Positions 18,831 through 27,383 of a DNA stretch of 64,000 bases are shown piece after piece; positions within the stretch are counted from its first letter, which is position 1; each line of letters starts with the position of its first letter. The translations under genes were made by a program, and so were the position numbers. The notes under the pieces were generated by a model. It searched no databases, was not told where the DNA came from, and saw only the letters and a list, made by a program, of their open reading frames with translations. The DNA comes from Lentisphaerae bacterium GWF2_38_69 (lineage in GTDB: Bacteria; Verrucomicrobiota; Lentisphaeria; Victivallales; GWF2-38-69). Location of the stretch: assembly GCA_001803205.1 (NCBI GenBank), contig MHBE01000051.1:1-64000 (forward strand). Direction: 5' to 3'.

Positions 18831-19850
18831 CTATATTCCACCGATTTTAATCTGGTTTGCAATCCAGGGAATTATTTCATTGAGAGCTGTTTCAAGTGAA
18901 GTGTTTGCTTCAAAGCCTAATAATTTTTTTGCTTTTGAGACATCAGGCACACGATTCTGCACATCGTAATGGAAGGGTTTATCTGAAGTGTACTTGAAAG
19001 GCTTGCTGCCTTTAAGCATTTTCCAAATGATCTCAGCAAGCTCTAGCACAGATGTTGATACCCGAGTAGATATATTAAAATCTTCGTTTATCGACTTGTC
19101 GCTTTCTATCGTAGCTACTATCCCTTTAGCAAGATCTCCTCCGTAAGTATAGTGTCTTATTTGATTACCATTACCTAAAATATGGAGAGGATCCTGGCCT
19201 TTTAGAATTTTCTGTACCAAATCAGGAACCACATGGCTCATTGCCAAAGACACATTACCTGATTTTATTTGTTTGTCGCAAAGAGCTCTTTTTTCGCCTG
19301 TGCCAATACAGTTAAAAGGACGAATCACAGTAAATGGAAGTTTGTATTGTTCCCATGCGCCTTTAGCAAAGTATTCAGTCGCAAGTTTCTGAAATCCGTA
19401 TGTAGATAACGGCGGAGGGCATTCGAACTGGTTTCCTTCAGGAGTCGGAAACTTGGCAGTGCTCTCAAAGACCATTGATGAAGACATAACAGAAATCTTT
19501 TTCAGTCTGCCCTTTTTAAAAGCCTTTATTGCCGCATCAAAAGACGATGCTGTAATTCTTTCATTCTCAGCTAAAAGATCATAAGCAAACTCATGAAAAT
19601 AAGATATTCCTCCTATCATTGCAGCTCCAGCTACAAAATATTCACAGGCCGAGAGGAGTTCTTCCATTAATGAAGTATCTTTGACGTCGCCTTTTACAAA
19701 ACGATAATTCGGATGATTATCATAACTCTTATCCACAGGGCCGTATTTTGATAAATTGTCTATTCCTACTACTTCCCAGCCTTTAGCAAGAAGTTCTTCA
19801 ATTAAATACCCTGCTATAAAACCCTTAGATCCTGATACAAGAATTTTCAT
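18831..19850 (-). CDS. NAD-dependent nucleotide-sugar epimerase/dehydratase
   Basis: This 339-residue extended short-chain dehydrogenase/reductase has the Rossmann motif G-S-K-G-F-I-A-G-Y near residue 7. The catalytic triad is S-S-S-M-V near residue 125 with Y-G-F-Q-K near residue 152. The R-P-F-N-C-I-G and D-L-A-K-G-I segments are typical of nucleotide-sugar epimerases. The substrate cannot be assigned; UDP-glucuronate or a related sugar would fit the dehydrogenase it overlaps. The start codon overlaps the stop of the dehydrogenase gene by 4 bases (ATGA), which indicates coupled translation. Confidence 0.88.
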   Translation of the reverse strand: MKILVSGSKGFIAGYLIEELLAKGWEVVGIDNLSKYGPVDKSYDNHPNYRFVKGDVKDTSLMEELLSACEYFVAGAAMIGGISYFHEFAYDLLAENERITASSFDAAIKAFKKGRLKKISVMSSSMVFESTAKFPTPEGNQFECPPPLSTYGFQKLATEYFAKGAWEQYKLPFTVIRPFNCIGTGEKRALCDKQIKSGNVSLAMSHVVPDLVQKILKGQDPLHILGNGNQIRHYTYGGDLAKGIVATIESDKSINEDFNISTRVSTSVLELAEIIWKMLKGSKPFKYTSDKPFHYDVQNRVPDVSKAKKLLGFEANTSLETALNEIIPWIANQIKIGGI

Positions 19851-21028
19851 TGTTTTCCCCTGATCATATTCCAGACATCTACAACATGTTTATTTTTATA
19901 ATTTAATGTTCTATATTTTTCGTGAGGAGCCCCGATAATAATTATATCTGACTTCTCTATGAGCTCATCTTCAGGTATAAGCCTTTCATCTTTTACGAAA
20001 TGATCTGAACAGTAAACTTGTCTGGCTTTTATTTGAAGTATCTTCTTAAGTTTATAGGATAAAGATTCTCTTATATCATCGCTTTCCGACTTAAAAGCCA
20101 TTCCCAGAATACCGACCGACTTCTCTGATAAATTAGTTTTATTTTCAATACATGACACTATAAAGTTAGGCAGACCTTCATTTACAAGCATAGCGGCATG
20201 TCCTAGAAAAAATGTATTATCTGTAAAAGCTGAAAGCTGCATGCAGTCCTTAAAAAGGCACGGTCCTGCGGCAAAACCAGCTTTTGGAAAACTTTTAGTC
20301 CTAGGGTAATTATAGGTCATAGCGTGATGTATTTTATAAAAATCAGCACCGAAGTCTTCTGCCATCATATAGAACTGGTTTGCTGCAGCAAACTGAATAT
20401 ACCTCCAAGTATTAGTAAAAAGTTTTGCAAGCTCAGCTTCGATAGGTTCCACTATGATAATATCTTTAGTTACAATCCTGAACATATCTGAAACTTTCTT
20501 AATAGAATTCTGATCAAAGCCAGATACTATCTGCGGAAGATTGTGCAATTCTTCTATTGATCTACCTTCAAGAATTCTTTCAGGGCAGAAGCATACGCTT
20601 ATCTCTTTTCCTGTCTCTTTAAGCATCTGATTTAGTTTTTTCGTTAAGCCAGGATAGAGAGTACTCCTCAGAATAATAGTCTGCCCATTGCAAAGAAAGG
20701 GAATAATCTCATCAAAAAATTTCTTTAAAGTAGAAAATACAGGATTCAAATGTTCATCAACAGGTGTTCCTACAACTACTATTACAAATTCAGCTTCTGA
20801 TATTACTTTCTTTTCTTTTGAAAGGAAAAGAGTTTTTCCTACAGTATTCTTTAGCAAATCCTCCAATCCTTCTTCCATAAAAGGCACTTTGCAGTTTTTC
20901 ACAAGGTCAATTACATTTTCGTTCACATCATTAATAATTACCCTCTTCCCTCCATTTGCAAAAACCGCAGCCAATGGCAGTCCTACATGCCCGCATCCGC
21001 CTATCACGCATATATCGTATTTGTTCAT
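19847..21028 (-). CDS. UDP-glucose/GDP-mannose dehydrogenase family enzyme
   Basis: The 393-residue protein has the three-domain layout of four-electron nucleotide-sugar dehydrogenases, which make uronic acids. The NAD site is I-G-G-C-G-H-V-G near residue 8, and T-P-V-D-E lies near residue 93. The catalytic cysteine sits in G-P-C-L-F-K-D near residue 260, and G-M-A-F-K-S-E-S-D-D-I-R near 312 is the UDP-binding domain start. Which sugar it oxidises is unknown. With the epimerase and glycosyltransferase it forms a small module for an acidic surface sugar. It starts 19 bases after the RsbW-like gene. Confidence 0.9.
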   Translation of the reverse strand: MNKYDICVIGGCGHVGLPLAAVFANGGKRVIINDVNENVIDLVKNCKVPFMEEGLEDLLKNTVGKTLFLSKEKKVISEAEFVIVVVGTPVDEHLNPVFSTLKKFFDEIIPFLCNGQTIILRSTLYPGLTKKLNQMLKETGKEISVCFCPERILEGRSIEELHNLPQIVSGFDQNSIKKVSDMFRIVTKDIIIVEPIEAELAKLFTNTWRYIQFAAANQFYMMAEDFGADFYKIHHAMTYNYPRTKSFPKAGFAAGPCLFKDCMQLSAFTDNTFFLGHAAMLVNEGLPNFIVSCIENKTNLSEKSVGILGMAFKSESDDIRESLSYKLKKILQIKARQVYCSDHFVKDERLIPEDELIEKSDIIIIGAPHEKYRTLNYKNKHVVDVWNMIRGKQ

Positions 21029-21047
21029 ATTGTAATATCTTATAAGT

Positions 21048-21461
21048 TTATATTGGAACTGTAATGCTTAGTTTATTTTTATTGCCGTCTCTTCTATAGT
21101 TCATTCTTGAACACGATTTTTTCACTATTATCAGGCCTAACCCTCCTATTTTTAAACCCTCTGCAGAATCTGCATTTGGTTTCTCTCTTGCTATAGTAGG
21201 ATTAAAAGGTTTTGCATCATCCACGATAACTATTCTGAAGGATTTTTTATTGGGGTGCAAGGTAAAATCGATTAATTTTTCAGTACTGTCAGCATATCCA
21301 TATTTAATTATATTGGTTAAAAGTTCTTCAGCTACAAGCCTCACTTTCCTTGATGATGACTGGTTGGAAGAAATTATTTTCAGATATGCAATGAACTCTT
21401 CCATGAACTCCTGCAGCCCTGAGAAATTATTTTTAATACTATAATTAAAATCAGTACACAT
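21048..21461 (-). CDS. RsbW-like GHKL ATP-binding protein (serine kinase/anti-sigma type)
   Basis: The 137-residue protein is a single GHKL ATPase domain of the HATPase_c_2 class. The N box is E-E-L-L-T-N-I-I-K-Y-G-Y near residue 45, the G1 box D-D-A-K-P-F-N-P near 77 and the G2 box G-G-L-G-L-I-I-V-K-K near 105. Proteins of this size usually phosphorylate an STAS-domain antagonist or sequester a sigma factor. Neither an STAS protein nor a sigma factor is adjacent. The neighbour upstream is an unknown 248-residue protein, which is the most likely functional partner by position. Confidence 0.82.
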   Translation of the reverse strand: MCTDFNYSIKNNFSGLQEFMEEFIAYLKIISSNQSSSRKVRLVAEELLTNIIKYGYADSTEKLIDFTLHPNKKSFRIVIVDDAKPFNPTIAREKPNADSAEGLKIGGLGLIIVKKSCSRMNYRRDGNKNKLSITVPI

Positions 21462-21494
21462 GCCCTATTTTCTAATAAGAGATTTTCTGGAAAA

Positions 21495-22241
21495 TTATTT
21501 AATATTCTTTAATAGTTCATAAATATTCTTAGTTTCATGCTCGATCATTTCTATATTGCTCACAGAAGGAGCAAATAATACAGGACAGTTCAATTCGTAT
21601 TTTACAAAATTTTCTCTCCAATACATCAGGAGGTTATCGGTAATATAATTTCCAAGCATTGCATCATAGCAGATCCTTATAAGGCTGGTTCTAAGGTTGA
21701 TTGCATTTATAAATCCCGAAAAATCTTCATCTCGACCTATCTCATGGGGATATATATTCAGGCAAACTCGGAAATTACTTAACATTAATTTATAAAAAGC
21801 TGTCCTGATTATTTCTTCTTTCTGTTCCATGCCAGGAATAGTCACAGGAAGACATATGTTTTTGCCTGATTGAAAGATTTTGTAATAGAGATTTTTAATG
21901 AACTTAAAAGTCTTTTCCTGTTCACTGTCTTTTAACAGACCAAAATCTATAGTGACATTTTCAAGAATTGCGTATTGCTTTTCCCCCAGAAGAGAATTGA
22001 TAGTAGCTATTACTTCATCATGGAATATTTCAGGCTGCTCCAAAGAATTTACGATGGTAGAATTCTTAATGTAGTCATAACTATTTATCAAATAAAGCTG
22101 ACTGATATTAACAGCATCTAGTAGCTTAGCATCTTGAATCAAATCTCCCTGTAATTCTATGCACTGCAGTAAATCCCGATCAATACTTTTTATAAAATCA
22201 GAAGAAGCGCTGCAGGACTGAGGTATAGAAATTCCGAACAT
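21495..22241 (-). CDS. Protein of unknown function between folP and the RsbW-like gene
   Basis: I do not recognise this 248-residue protein. It has no signal peptide or membrane segment. Alternating hydrophobic strands and helices (I-L-E-N-V-T-I-D-F-G-L, I-C-L-P-V-T-I-P-G, R-V-C-L-N-I-Y-P-H-E and a C-terminal C-P-V-L-F-A-P-S-V) could suit a TIM-barrel like that of sugar-phosphate isomerase or endonuclease IV families, but no metal-binding motif is evident. The start lies 2 bases after folP. A role with the RsbW-like kinase is possible from position only. Confidence 0.6.
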   Translation of the reverse strand: MFGISIPQSCSASSDFIKSIDRDLLQCIELQGDLIQDAKLLDAVNISQLYLINSYDYIKNSTIVNSLEQPEIFHDEVIATINSLLGEKQYAILENVTIDFGLLKDSEQEKTFKFIKNLYYKIFQSGKNICLPVTIPGMEQKEEIIRTAFYKLMLSNFRVCLNIYPHEIGRDEDFSGFINAINLRTSLIRICYDAMLGNYITDNLLMYWRENFVKYELNCPVLFAPSVSNIEMIEHETKNIYELLKNIK

Positions 22242-22243
22242 AT

Positions 22244-23098
22244 CTAAGAATATTTTTTGATGTTATCGTAGACTTTTATTAGTTGAACTGTTGCTTTGAC
22301 ATCATGCACTCTTATTATATCAAGGTTTCGGGAAAGAGCCCATGCTGCAGCTCCAAGGTTGCCAAAAACTCTTTGAGACGGGATACTTTCTCCGATGATA
22401 TCTCCTATAAAACCTTTTCTGGACGCTCCAATAATAACAGGGTATCCCAACTCCTTTAATCTTCCAATTTTAGCAAGGAGCGTTAGACTTTGCTCTTTTG
22501 TTTTGCCAAAGGAACCTCCTCCCAATCCTGGATCCAGAATAATGCTTTCCTTTCTTACTCCTTCTTGAAACGCTCTTTCGGAAATAACACCCAATTCTTT
22601 ACAGATATCTTCAAGCAGATTGCCATATTCGTAAGTTGTTAATTTAGATTTTGGCTCCCCTTTCATATGCATCAGAATAATTCCTGCACGATATTTTGCA
22701 GCTATTTCTGCCATTAAGGAAGAATACTTTAAACCGCTTACATCGTTAATAATGTCAGCACCTGCCATAATTGCTTTTTCTGCAACTTCCGACTTCATCG
22801 TATCAATACTAATAAGACAATCAGGTCTTGCTGCTTTCAATCCTTTTATAACAGGAAGAATCCTATTTATCTCTTCCTCTGGGCTTATTTGAGAAATATC
22901 TCCAGGTCTGGTTGATTCCCCGCCTATATCAATAATATCGGCTCCTTCATCAACCATTTGCAGACAATGCTTCACGGCATCTTTGATATTCGAGTATCTT
23001 CCCCCGTCAGAAAAAGAATCGGGCGTAGCGTTATGGATTCCCATAACAAGCATACGCCCGTTTGATTCAATTGTTCTATCCTTTAAAAGGATTTTCAT
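22244..23098 (-). CDS. folP: Dihydropteroate synthase
   Basis: This 284-residue TIM-barrel enzyme joins p-aminobenzoate to the pterin pyrophosphate in folate synthesis. The signatures are present: M-G-I-H-N-A-T-P-D-S-F-S-D-G-G at about residues 19-33, D-I-G-G-E-S-T-R-P-G near 57-66, I-N-D-V-S-G near 116, D-P-G-L-G-G near 191 and G-A-S-R-K-G-F near 222. The His in M-G-I-H-N is a small departure from the usual M-G-I-x-N-V. It directly abuts the gyrA stop codon with no spacer, so its translation should depend on gyrA. Confidence 0.95.
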   Translation of the reverse strand: MKILLKDRTIESNGRMLVMGIHNATPDSFSDGGRYSNIKDAVKHCLQMVDEGADIIDIGGESTRPGDISQISPEEEINRILPVIKGLKAARPDCLISIDTMKSEVAEKAIMAGADIINDVSGLKYSSLMAEIAAKYRAGIILMHMKGEPKSKLTTYEYGNLLEDICKELGVISERAFQEGVRKESIILDPGLGGGSFGKTKEQSLTLLAKIGRLKELGYPVIIGASRKGFIGDIIGESIPSQRVFGNLGAAAWALSRNLDIIRVHDVKATVQLIKVYDNIKKYS

Positions 23099-25810
23099 TT
23101 ATTCTTCAGGTGGAATTGCTGTCTCAGCAGTTTCGGATGAGATTCCCTCTTCTCCCTGCTCAAGACCTACTTCTTCTGAATCTGTATTGAGAATTTTAGC
23201 TACGCTGGAAATAGAATCATTTTCTATATCCTTTAGTTTCATTATCCTTACGCCTTTGGAAGCTCTTCCGATAGTTCTTATTTCATTAATCGGAATCCTT
23301 ACTGTCTGGCCGCTTTTTGTAGTAATAAGAAGGTCATTTTCATTGTCAACCTGAATTACAGATATAACTTTTTCTCCAGGCGGAAGCTTCATGCTCATAA
23401 CGCCTTTTGCGCCTCTTCTTGTCAATCTGTATGAGCTTATATAGCTTCTTTTTCCCATTCCTCCATCGCTTACCACAAGTATCTGGGATCCTTCTCCTGT
23501 TACAACTTCATCATCAACAACTTCTTCTTCAGTAATTTCATCTGATTCTTCTTCCGGAAGCTCTGCCTCTGGTATTTCTTCTTCTGCAGCAGCAGCATTT
23601 TCTTCACCTTCGATAACAGCTGATAATTCCTCAGGGACGGGAACAATTTCTTCATTATCTGTCTTTATGGCAAGCATACTTACAAGATAATCACCCTTTA
23701 TCTTAAATCTTATACCTGTTACCCCTCTGGCAGTTCTGCCCATTGCCCTAACATCTGATTCTTTAAATCTGCAGGCCATTCCCACTGCGCTTGACATCAG
23801 GATTTCGAACATTCCATTGGTAAGTGCCACATCAACAAGGTCGTCACCATCTTCAATTGAAATTGCCCTGATACCGCCCTTTCTGAGATGTTTAAAAGCT
23901 GACAGCATAGTTTTCTTGACCAAGCCTGCCCTAGTAGCCATAACAATGTACATATCATTTCTTTCAATATCATCTTTCCTGACCGTGAGAAGCGATTTAA
24001 CCTGTTCCCCTGGCTCTACTTTTATGAGATTGATTATTGCTTTTCCCTTACTTGTCCTTGAACCTTCAGGAATTTCATACGCATATAGCCAATGCATGTT
24101 CCCTTTATCAGTAAAGAAGAATACAATGTCATGACTGTCAGCAGCAAAAAGATGCTCTACATGATCTTCATCTTTTGTATCCATTCCCCGAACACCTTTT
24201 CCGCCCCGGTGCTGAGATTTAAATGTTGTTGATGGAACGCGCTGTATATAACCTGTATTTGAGACTGTAATTACACATTCGTGTCTTTCAATAAGATCTG
24301 CAATAGAATAATCTTCATCAGAGTGTTCTATCATCGTCCTTCTTTCGTCGGCATATTTTGTTTTTACCTCTAAAAGCTCTTCTTTGATGATGTTTATCCT
24401 GAGCTGCCTGTTTGCCAGAAGCGATTTGAGGTAATCAATATGTTTCATGAGTTCATCATACTCTTTCTGAAGGTCCTCAATAGCAAGTCCTGTCAGTTGA
24501 TGCAGTCTCATTTCCAGAATTGCATTAGTTTGAATCTGCGTGAGATTGAATCTTAACTGTAAAGCCTCAGAGGCAGAATTCCTGTCTCTTGATTCTCTGA
24601 TGATTTTAACAACTTCGTCTATATTCTGTACGGCGATTAATAAACCTTCTAGGATATGGGCTCTTGCTTCAGCTTTTTCCAGTTCAAATTGCGTTCTTCT
24701 TGTAACTACTTCCAGTCTGTGATCAACATAGGCCTGAAGAATCTGTTTAAGATTCATTACCCTGGGTCTGTTCCTGTCTACAACAAGCAAACATGAAGGG
24801 AAAGTAGTTTCAAGCTGGGTGTGAGCGTAGAGCTGATTAAGAACAATATTTGCCATGGCATTCTTTTTTATGTCAATTACTATTCTTATGCCTGCCCTGC
24901 GGCTTGTTTCATCTCTGAGCGCTGATATCCCTACAATTTTTTTATCTCTGACCAGATCAGCAATCTTTTTAACCATGTTTTCCTTATTTACGGCATAAGG
25001 AATTTCATTAACTATTATTTGCTCTTTATCTTTATCTTCTACGATTTTGGCTTTTGATCTGATTTTTATTACACCTCTTCCTTCGTGGTAGAGTCTATGG
25101 ATTTCAGCCATCCCGCGAATAGTAGCTCCTGTGGGAAAATCAGGCCCTTTGATATGTTCCATCAAGCCTATAATCGAAATATTCGGGTTATCAAGAAGCG
25201 CGACTGTCCCATCTATTATTTCTCCAAGATTGTGCGGCGGAATATTTGTAGCCATGCCGACGCCGATACCTGTAGTGCCATTGACCAGCAAATTAGGAAA
25301 TTTGGCCGGAAGCACAAGAGGTTCCAAAGTAGATTCATCAAAAGTCGGAACCATGTCCACTGTATCTTTATCAATATCAGCAAGGAGCTCCTCAGCAAGT
25401 CTCTCCATCCTGCACTCGGTGTAACGGTATGCAGCGGCAGGATCCCCGTCAATGCTACCGAAATTTCCCTGCCCGTCAATAAGAGGATTGCGCATCGCAA
25501 AATCTTGAGCCATTCTAACAAGCGTGTCATAGACCGATGAATCGCCATGCGGATGATAATTACCGATAACTTCACCTACTACTTTGGCGCTTTTTGTGTA
25601 GGAATGGGATTTGGAAAGCCCTAACTGTTTCATAGCATAAAGAATGCGCCTGTTGCCAGGCTTCATCCCATCCCTGACATCAGGAATGGCTCTCCCGACA
25701 TTGACGCTCAGAGAGTACTGCAGATAGGCAGTATGCATTATATCTTCAATATTTACCGGAATGTCATTTAGCGTAACATCTACTGTCGAATCTATCATCT
25801 TTATGTGCAA
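23099..25810 (-). CDS. gyrA: DNA gyrase subunit A
   Basis: The 903-residue protein has the full GyrA layout: winged-helix and tower domains with H-P-H-G-D-S-S-V-Y-D (the quinolone-determining region). The catalytic Tyr is in A-A-Y-R-Y-T-E-C-R. The GyrA box Q-H-R-G-G-K-G-V-R-G opens the beta-pinwheel C-terminal domain and is what distinguishes gyrase from topoisomerase IV. The pinwheel is split by an acidic insert of about 45 residues rich in Glu and Asp, roughly residues 725-770, and the C-terminal tail is also acidic. These could alter DNA wrapping. The gene heads the gyrA-folP-unknown-RsbW-sugar gene run, and gyrB is not in the window. Confidence 0.96.
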   Translation of the reverse strand: MHIKMIDSTVDVTLNDIPVNIEDIMHTAYLQYSLSVNVGRAIPDVRDGMKPGNRRILYAMKQLGLSKSHSYTKSAKVVGEVIGNYHPHGDSSVYDTLVRMAQDFAMRNPLIDGQGNFGSIDGDPAAAYRYTECRMERLAEELLADIDKDTVDMVPTFDESTLEPLVLPAKFPNLLVNGTTGIGVGMATNIPPHNLGEIIDGTVALLDNPNISIIGLMEHIKGPDFPTGATIRGMAEIHRLYHEGRGVIKIRSKAKIVEDKDKEQIIVNEIPYAVNKENMVKKIADLVRDKKIVGISALRDETSRRAGIRIVIDIKKNAMANIVLNQLYAHTQLETTFPSCLLVVDRNRPRVMNLKQILQAYVDHRLEVVTRRTQFELEKAEARAHILEGLLIAVQNIDEVVKIIRESRDRNSASEALQLRFNLTQIQTNAILEMRLHQLTGLAIEDLQKEYDELMKHIDYLKSLLANRQLRINIIKEELLEVKTKYADERRTMIEHSDEDYSIADLIERHECVITVSNTGYIQRVPSTTFKSQHRGGKGVRGMDTKDEDHVEHLFAADSHDIVFFFTDKGNMHWLYAYEIPEGSRTSKGKAIINLIKVEPGEQVKSLLTVRKDDIERNDMYIVMATRAGLVKKTMLSAFKHLRKGGIRAISIEDGDDLVDVALTNGMFEILMSSAVGMACRFKESDVRAMGRTARGVTGIRFKIKGDYLVSMLAIKTDNEEIVPVPEELSAVIEGEENAAAAEEEIPEAELPEEESDEITEEEVVDDEVVTGEGSQILVVSDGGMGKRSYISSYRLTRRGAKGVMSMKLPPGEKVISVIQVDNENDLLITTKSGQTVRIPINEIRTIGRASKGVRIMKLKDIENDSISSVAKILNTDSEEVGLEQGEEGISSETAETAIPPEE

Positions 25811-25928
25811 CTCCTAACAAGTTTTTTGATAAAGCTGGAGCAAGTTCTAAAAAAATTAGTTTTAATTTATCATTCCAAAACTCATTTAACAAGCTCGTAT
25901 TCTTTGCTATTTAAAGAAAGCTCTCTAT

Positions 25929-25942
25929 AGTTTAGCTAAACT
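25929..25942. promoter_or_regulatory. 14-bp palindrome upstream of surE
   Basis: AGTTTAGCTAAACT is a perfect palindrome 19 bases before the surE ATG and about 120 bases before the divergent gyrA start. It could be an operator or simply AT-rich coincidence. The rest of 25811-25961 is AT-rich promoter-like sequence with no other clear structure. Confidence 0.3.
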
Positions 25943-25961
25943 TAAATTACAGGTAATTTTT

Positions 25962-26714
25962 ATGAATATTCTGCTTACAAATGACGACGGATATACATCA
26001 GAGGGGATACACGCTCTTTATAATATCCTGTCAAAATCACATAAAGTATTTGTCCTTGCCCCGCTATCCCAGAAAAGCGCCGTAGGGCACGGCATAACAA
26101 TTAACCGTTCTATGAAACTTCAGAAAATAACACACGGATTTGCTCTAGAAGGGACTCCTGCAGATTGCGTAAAAGTAGCTGTTTACGGCATGTTCAAGGA
26201 TGTGAAATTCGATTTGGTTCTTTCCGGAATAAATGATGGCTGCAATTTGGGAACAGATGTTTTTTACTCAGGCACCTGCGCCGGAGCCAGAGAAGGACTG
26301 ATTAACAAAATACCCGGAATTGCTGTTTCGATGTGCAGGCCTGTTGATAAGGAGAAACTCTCTGCGGCGGCAGATTTAACAGCTAAACTAGTTGATAAGA
26401 TTTCGGATACTCTGCTCAAAGAAAAAATGATTCTCAATATTAATTTCCCGAGCAAACACTTTTTTAAAGAACTTCGCCTGACAAAACTTGGGCTGAGGTT
26501 CTATAACGAATCAATCTATGTTGAAGACAAAGACGGGATTTCCTACGCTTCGGTTCTCTACCCCGATCAGCTCTTCTTCAATAATATGGAAAACAGCGAT
26601 CTGGACTGCATAGAATCCGGCGCCGTATCAATTACTCCTATGACCAATGACTTCTTTTCTCCGCCTGACTTTGATAAGCTATCTTCTATGATCTTTAATT
26701 TTAAGCTGACTTGA
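25962..26714 (+). CDS. surE: 5'/3'-nucleotidase SurE
   Basis: The 250-residue protein is a typical SurE phosphatase acting on nucleoside monophosphates, with M-N-I-L-L-T-N-D-D-G-Y at the start. The two Asp of N-D-D-G bind the metal; S-A-V-G-H-G-I-T and L-E-G-T-P-A-D-C-V follow, then S-G-I-N-D-G-C-N-L-G and Y-S-G-T-C-A-G-A-R-E-G. The last 91 bases before the stop (26619-26709) are repeated almost exactly at 28969-29059, beyond an island. The two mismatches inside the coding part are synonymous, so the protein C-terminus is the same from either copy until the last residue. Confidence 0.95.
   Translation: MNILLTNDDGYTSEGIHALYNILSKSHKVFVLAPLSQKSAVGHGITINRSMKLQKITHGFALEGTPADCVKVAVYGMFKDVKFDLVLSGINDGCNLGTDVFYSGTCAGAREGLINKIPGIAVSMCRPVDKEKLSAAADLTAKLVDKISDTLLKEKMILNINFPSKHFFKELRLTKLGLRFYNESIYVEDKDGISYASVLYPDQLFFNNMENSDLDCIESGAVSITPMTNDFFSPPDFDKLSSMIFNFKLT
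26619..26709 (+). repeat. Direct repeat copy 1 (surE 3' end)
   Basis: This 91-bp stretch is the end of surE and matches 28969-29059 at 89 of 91 positions. Identity stops abruptly on both sides: before GGCGCCGTATCA and just before the stop codon. The pair brackets the AbiE island. Confidence 0.95.
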
Positions 26715-26790
26715 TGTCTGCATGTCTTTTTCTGTCATGCGTTCTTGGTTTTTTTAAAAGTAATGGGATCAATACGATTTCTATTGCCAA

Positions 26791-27180
26791 TCAATCATAA
26801 TACTCAGGAAAATATTCTTTACGGAAACATTGCCATAGAATTTTTGATATTTCCTCATCTGCATCATCTTCATTATCTCTTGGAGTAGTCTTTTCAAGCT
26901 CATACAAGCCCAGATTAATTTCTCCCCATAAAAATCCTTCTTTTTCATATTTTCTAATATTTTTTATATTCATTCCCCGAATTGTGATACTATCCCATTT
27001 TATCAGGGCGATACCGTTATCATAAATTTCAGCAATTCTTCCACACCAATTGCCAATTGTGGTTTTATCATCATCGGGGTCTTTTATTCCGTCTTTAACT
27101 TTTACAAAATCTCCCATCTTAAAACCATTCAATTCTGAAACAGCTTTTGGAGATTCATCTTTATCGTTTATTTTCTTCAT
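26791..27180 (-). CDS. Unknown 129-residue protein with an SH3-like N-terminal segment
   Basis: The protein is acidic. The segment F-K-M-G-D-F-V-K-V-K-D-G followed by G-R-I-A-E-I-Y-D-N-G-I-A-L-I-K-W-D-S (about residues 20-67) has the look of a small SH3/KOW-like barrel. A Glu/Asp-rich linker and an aromatic C-terminal tail (Y-F-P-E-Y-Y-D) follow. No family is recognised. Its ATG overlaps the stop codon of the 50-residue gene upstream (ATGA), so the two form a coupled pair inside the island between the surE repeats. Function is unknown; a toxin-immunity or toxin-antitoxin type pair is possible from size and layout only. Confidence 0.65.
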   Translation of the reverse strand: MKKINDKDESPKAVSELNGFKMGDFVKVKDGIKDPDDDKTTIGNWCGRIAEIYDNGIALIKWDSITIRGMNIKNIRKYEKEGFLWGEINLGLYELEKTTPRDNEDDADEEISKILWQCFRKEYFPEYYD

Positions 27181-27329
27181 ATAAATATTATTTTTATTTC
27201 AATTGGCAATTTATTTTCCGGTTTGATGTCAATTATTGACTCATAAAGTAAATAATCATGACTTTTGGGATGGCAATAGTTAACGATAAAACGATCTTTT
27301 TCCGTATAAATTGATTTCGAACTTTTCAT
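27177..27329 (-). CDS. Unknown 50-residue protein coupled to the 129-residue gene
   Basis: The frame opens with ATG at 27329, preceded at 4 bases by a strong Shine-Dalgarno (AGGAG), and ends with TGA overlapping the next ATG. The predicted peptide begins M-K-S-S-K-S-I-Y and has Y-C-H-P-K-S-H-D-Y in the middle and a hydrophobic I-K-I-I-F-I end. It has no recognised family. The good ribosome site and the 4-base overlap are the reasons for calling it real. Confidence 0.6.
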   Translation of the reverse strand: MKSSKSIYTEKDRFIVNYCHPKSHDYLLYESIIDIKPENKLPIEIKIIFI

Positions 27330-27383
27330 GATTCTCCTATTAGTTTCCTTCAAAAATCTACATATTCTTGCGTGTAGGTGCTG

